A stretch of 13,366 nucleotides of DNA from F23-B02 sp045642545 (GTDB taxonomy: Bacteria; Bacillota; Clostridia; Oscillospirales; Oscillospiraceae), in NCBI GenBank assembly GCA_045642545.1, contig JAZUJB010000053.1, positions 1 to 13,366 on the forward strand, given 5' to 3'. How positions within the stretch are numbered: position 1 is the first letter of the stretch; each line of letters opens with the position of its first letter. Both the position numbers and the translations under genes were made by a program. Positions 13,056 through 13,366 of the stretch are shown one piece after another. Under the pieces are notes generated by a model that saw only the letters and a program-made list of their open reading frames with translations, did no database searches and had not been told where the DNA came from.

Positions 13056-13366
13056 ATGAAAAGAGTATTACTTATGATTTGCAGCATCTGCCTGATTCTG
13101 GCATGCCTTTTCGGCCTGTTCGCTTGCGTAGCAGGTGTTAAGGATGTTCTGAACATCAAGGACTACAAGGAAACTGATAAGCAGACTGCAGTCGACGGCA
13201 TCGCTACCGCACGCGATGGCATTAAGCAGCTTATGGAGAACGAAGATGCATACCTCACAGGTGTTGGCACCTACGAGGCAGGCCTCATTGACTACTCCAA
13301 AGGCAAGAGCCAGCTGAATGACGGCTATGCACAGTACTACGCCGGCAAGAAGGCACTTGAAGAAGG
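13056..13366 (+). CDS. Membrane-anchored protein with Leu/Gly-spaced repeats (YhgE/Pip-like), 3' partial
   Basis: 103 codons are present before the window ends. GGGAGGA (13044-13050) lies 5 bases before the ATG. Residues 4-28 (VLLMICSICLILACLFGLFACVAGV) form one membrane segment or an uncleaved signal; ILAC or LFAC could be a poor lipobox, but a transmembrane anchor is more likely. The following part is hydrophilic and helical, and from about residue 80 shows regular Leu and Gly spacing: YSKGKSQLNDGYAQYYAGKKALEEG, with the unit Y-x2-G-K-x2-L-x2-G twice. Such X3-L-X2-G heptad-like repeats are known from the extracellular stalks of YhgE/Pip-type and related membrane proteins. The C-terminal part, which would show whether more membrane helices follow, is outside the window. 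It has its own promoter region and is transcribed away from the ABC operon. Confidence 0.72.
   Translation, partial: MKRVLLMICSICLILACLFGLFACVAGVKDVLNIKDYKETDKQTAVDGIATARDGIKQLMENEDAYLTGVGTYEAGLIDYSKGKSQLNDGYAQYYAGKKALEE

Overview
The window looks like a chromosomal segment of a gut-type, low-oxygen Gram-positive bacterium of the class Clostridia, most likely an Oscillospiraceae (Ruminococcaceae) relative. The reasons are: a stand-alone clostridial-type [FeFe]-hydrogenase, a SpoIID homologue, AGGAGG ribosome binding sites, Gram-positive signal peptides and a lipobox, strong U-tract terminators, and a repeat-rich secreted protein with YWIYRSTDG-type fibronectin-like modules. Base composition is close to half G+C. 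No IS element, phage gene, tRNA, rRNA or CRISPR array is visible. The assignment comes from gene content only.

Layout. 1-204 is the tail of a sugar-type ABC ATPase and ends at a terminator. 533-1783 encodes an exported lipoprotein of the choloylglycine hydrolase/linear amide hydrolase (Ntn) family. 1967-5116 encodes a 1049-residue secreted modular protein built from duplicated beta-rich modules, one InlB B-type repeat and three 89-residue fibronectin-like repeats. 5274-5771 encodes a small Cys-rich secreted protein that resembles a single module of its big neighbour. 5897-6076 encodes a 59-residue peptide with a textbook double-glycine leader. Each of these four genes ends in its own strong hairpin and the first three have clear sigma-A-type promoters, so they are a row of single-gene export units and not an operon.

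On the minus strand, 6136-7671 encodes a group B-like [FeFe]-hydrogenase with its own promoter and a perfect 18-bp palindrome just upstream of it. 7859-8836 is an unrecognised polytopic membrane protein with a very acidic tail. It is divergent from a SpoIID-like gene at 8931-9893.

9968-12777 is a three-gene operon with 8-nt overlaps: a winged-helix regulator with a TTG start, an ABC ATPase and an ABC-2-type permease. Its promoter and Shine-Dalgarno lie inside a perfect 19-bp inverted repeat, which suggests autoregulation by the first gene product. After a 278-base AT-rich gap, 13056 to the window end is the start of a membrane-anchored protein with Leu/Gly-spaced repeats of the kind seen in YhgE/Pip-type proteins.

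Most worth following up: the orphan double-glycine peptide, the module family shared by the large and small secreted proteins, the 19-bp inverted repeat controlling the ABC operon, and the palindrome at the hydrogenase promoter.
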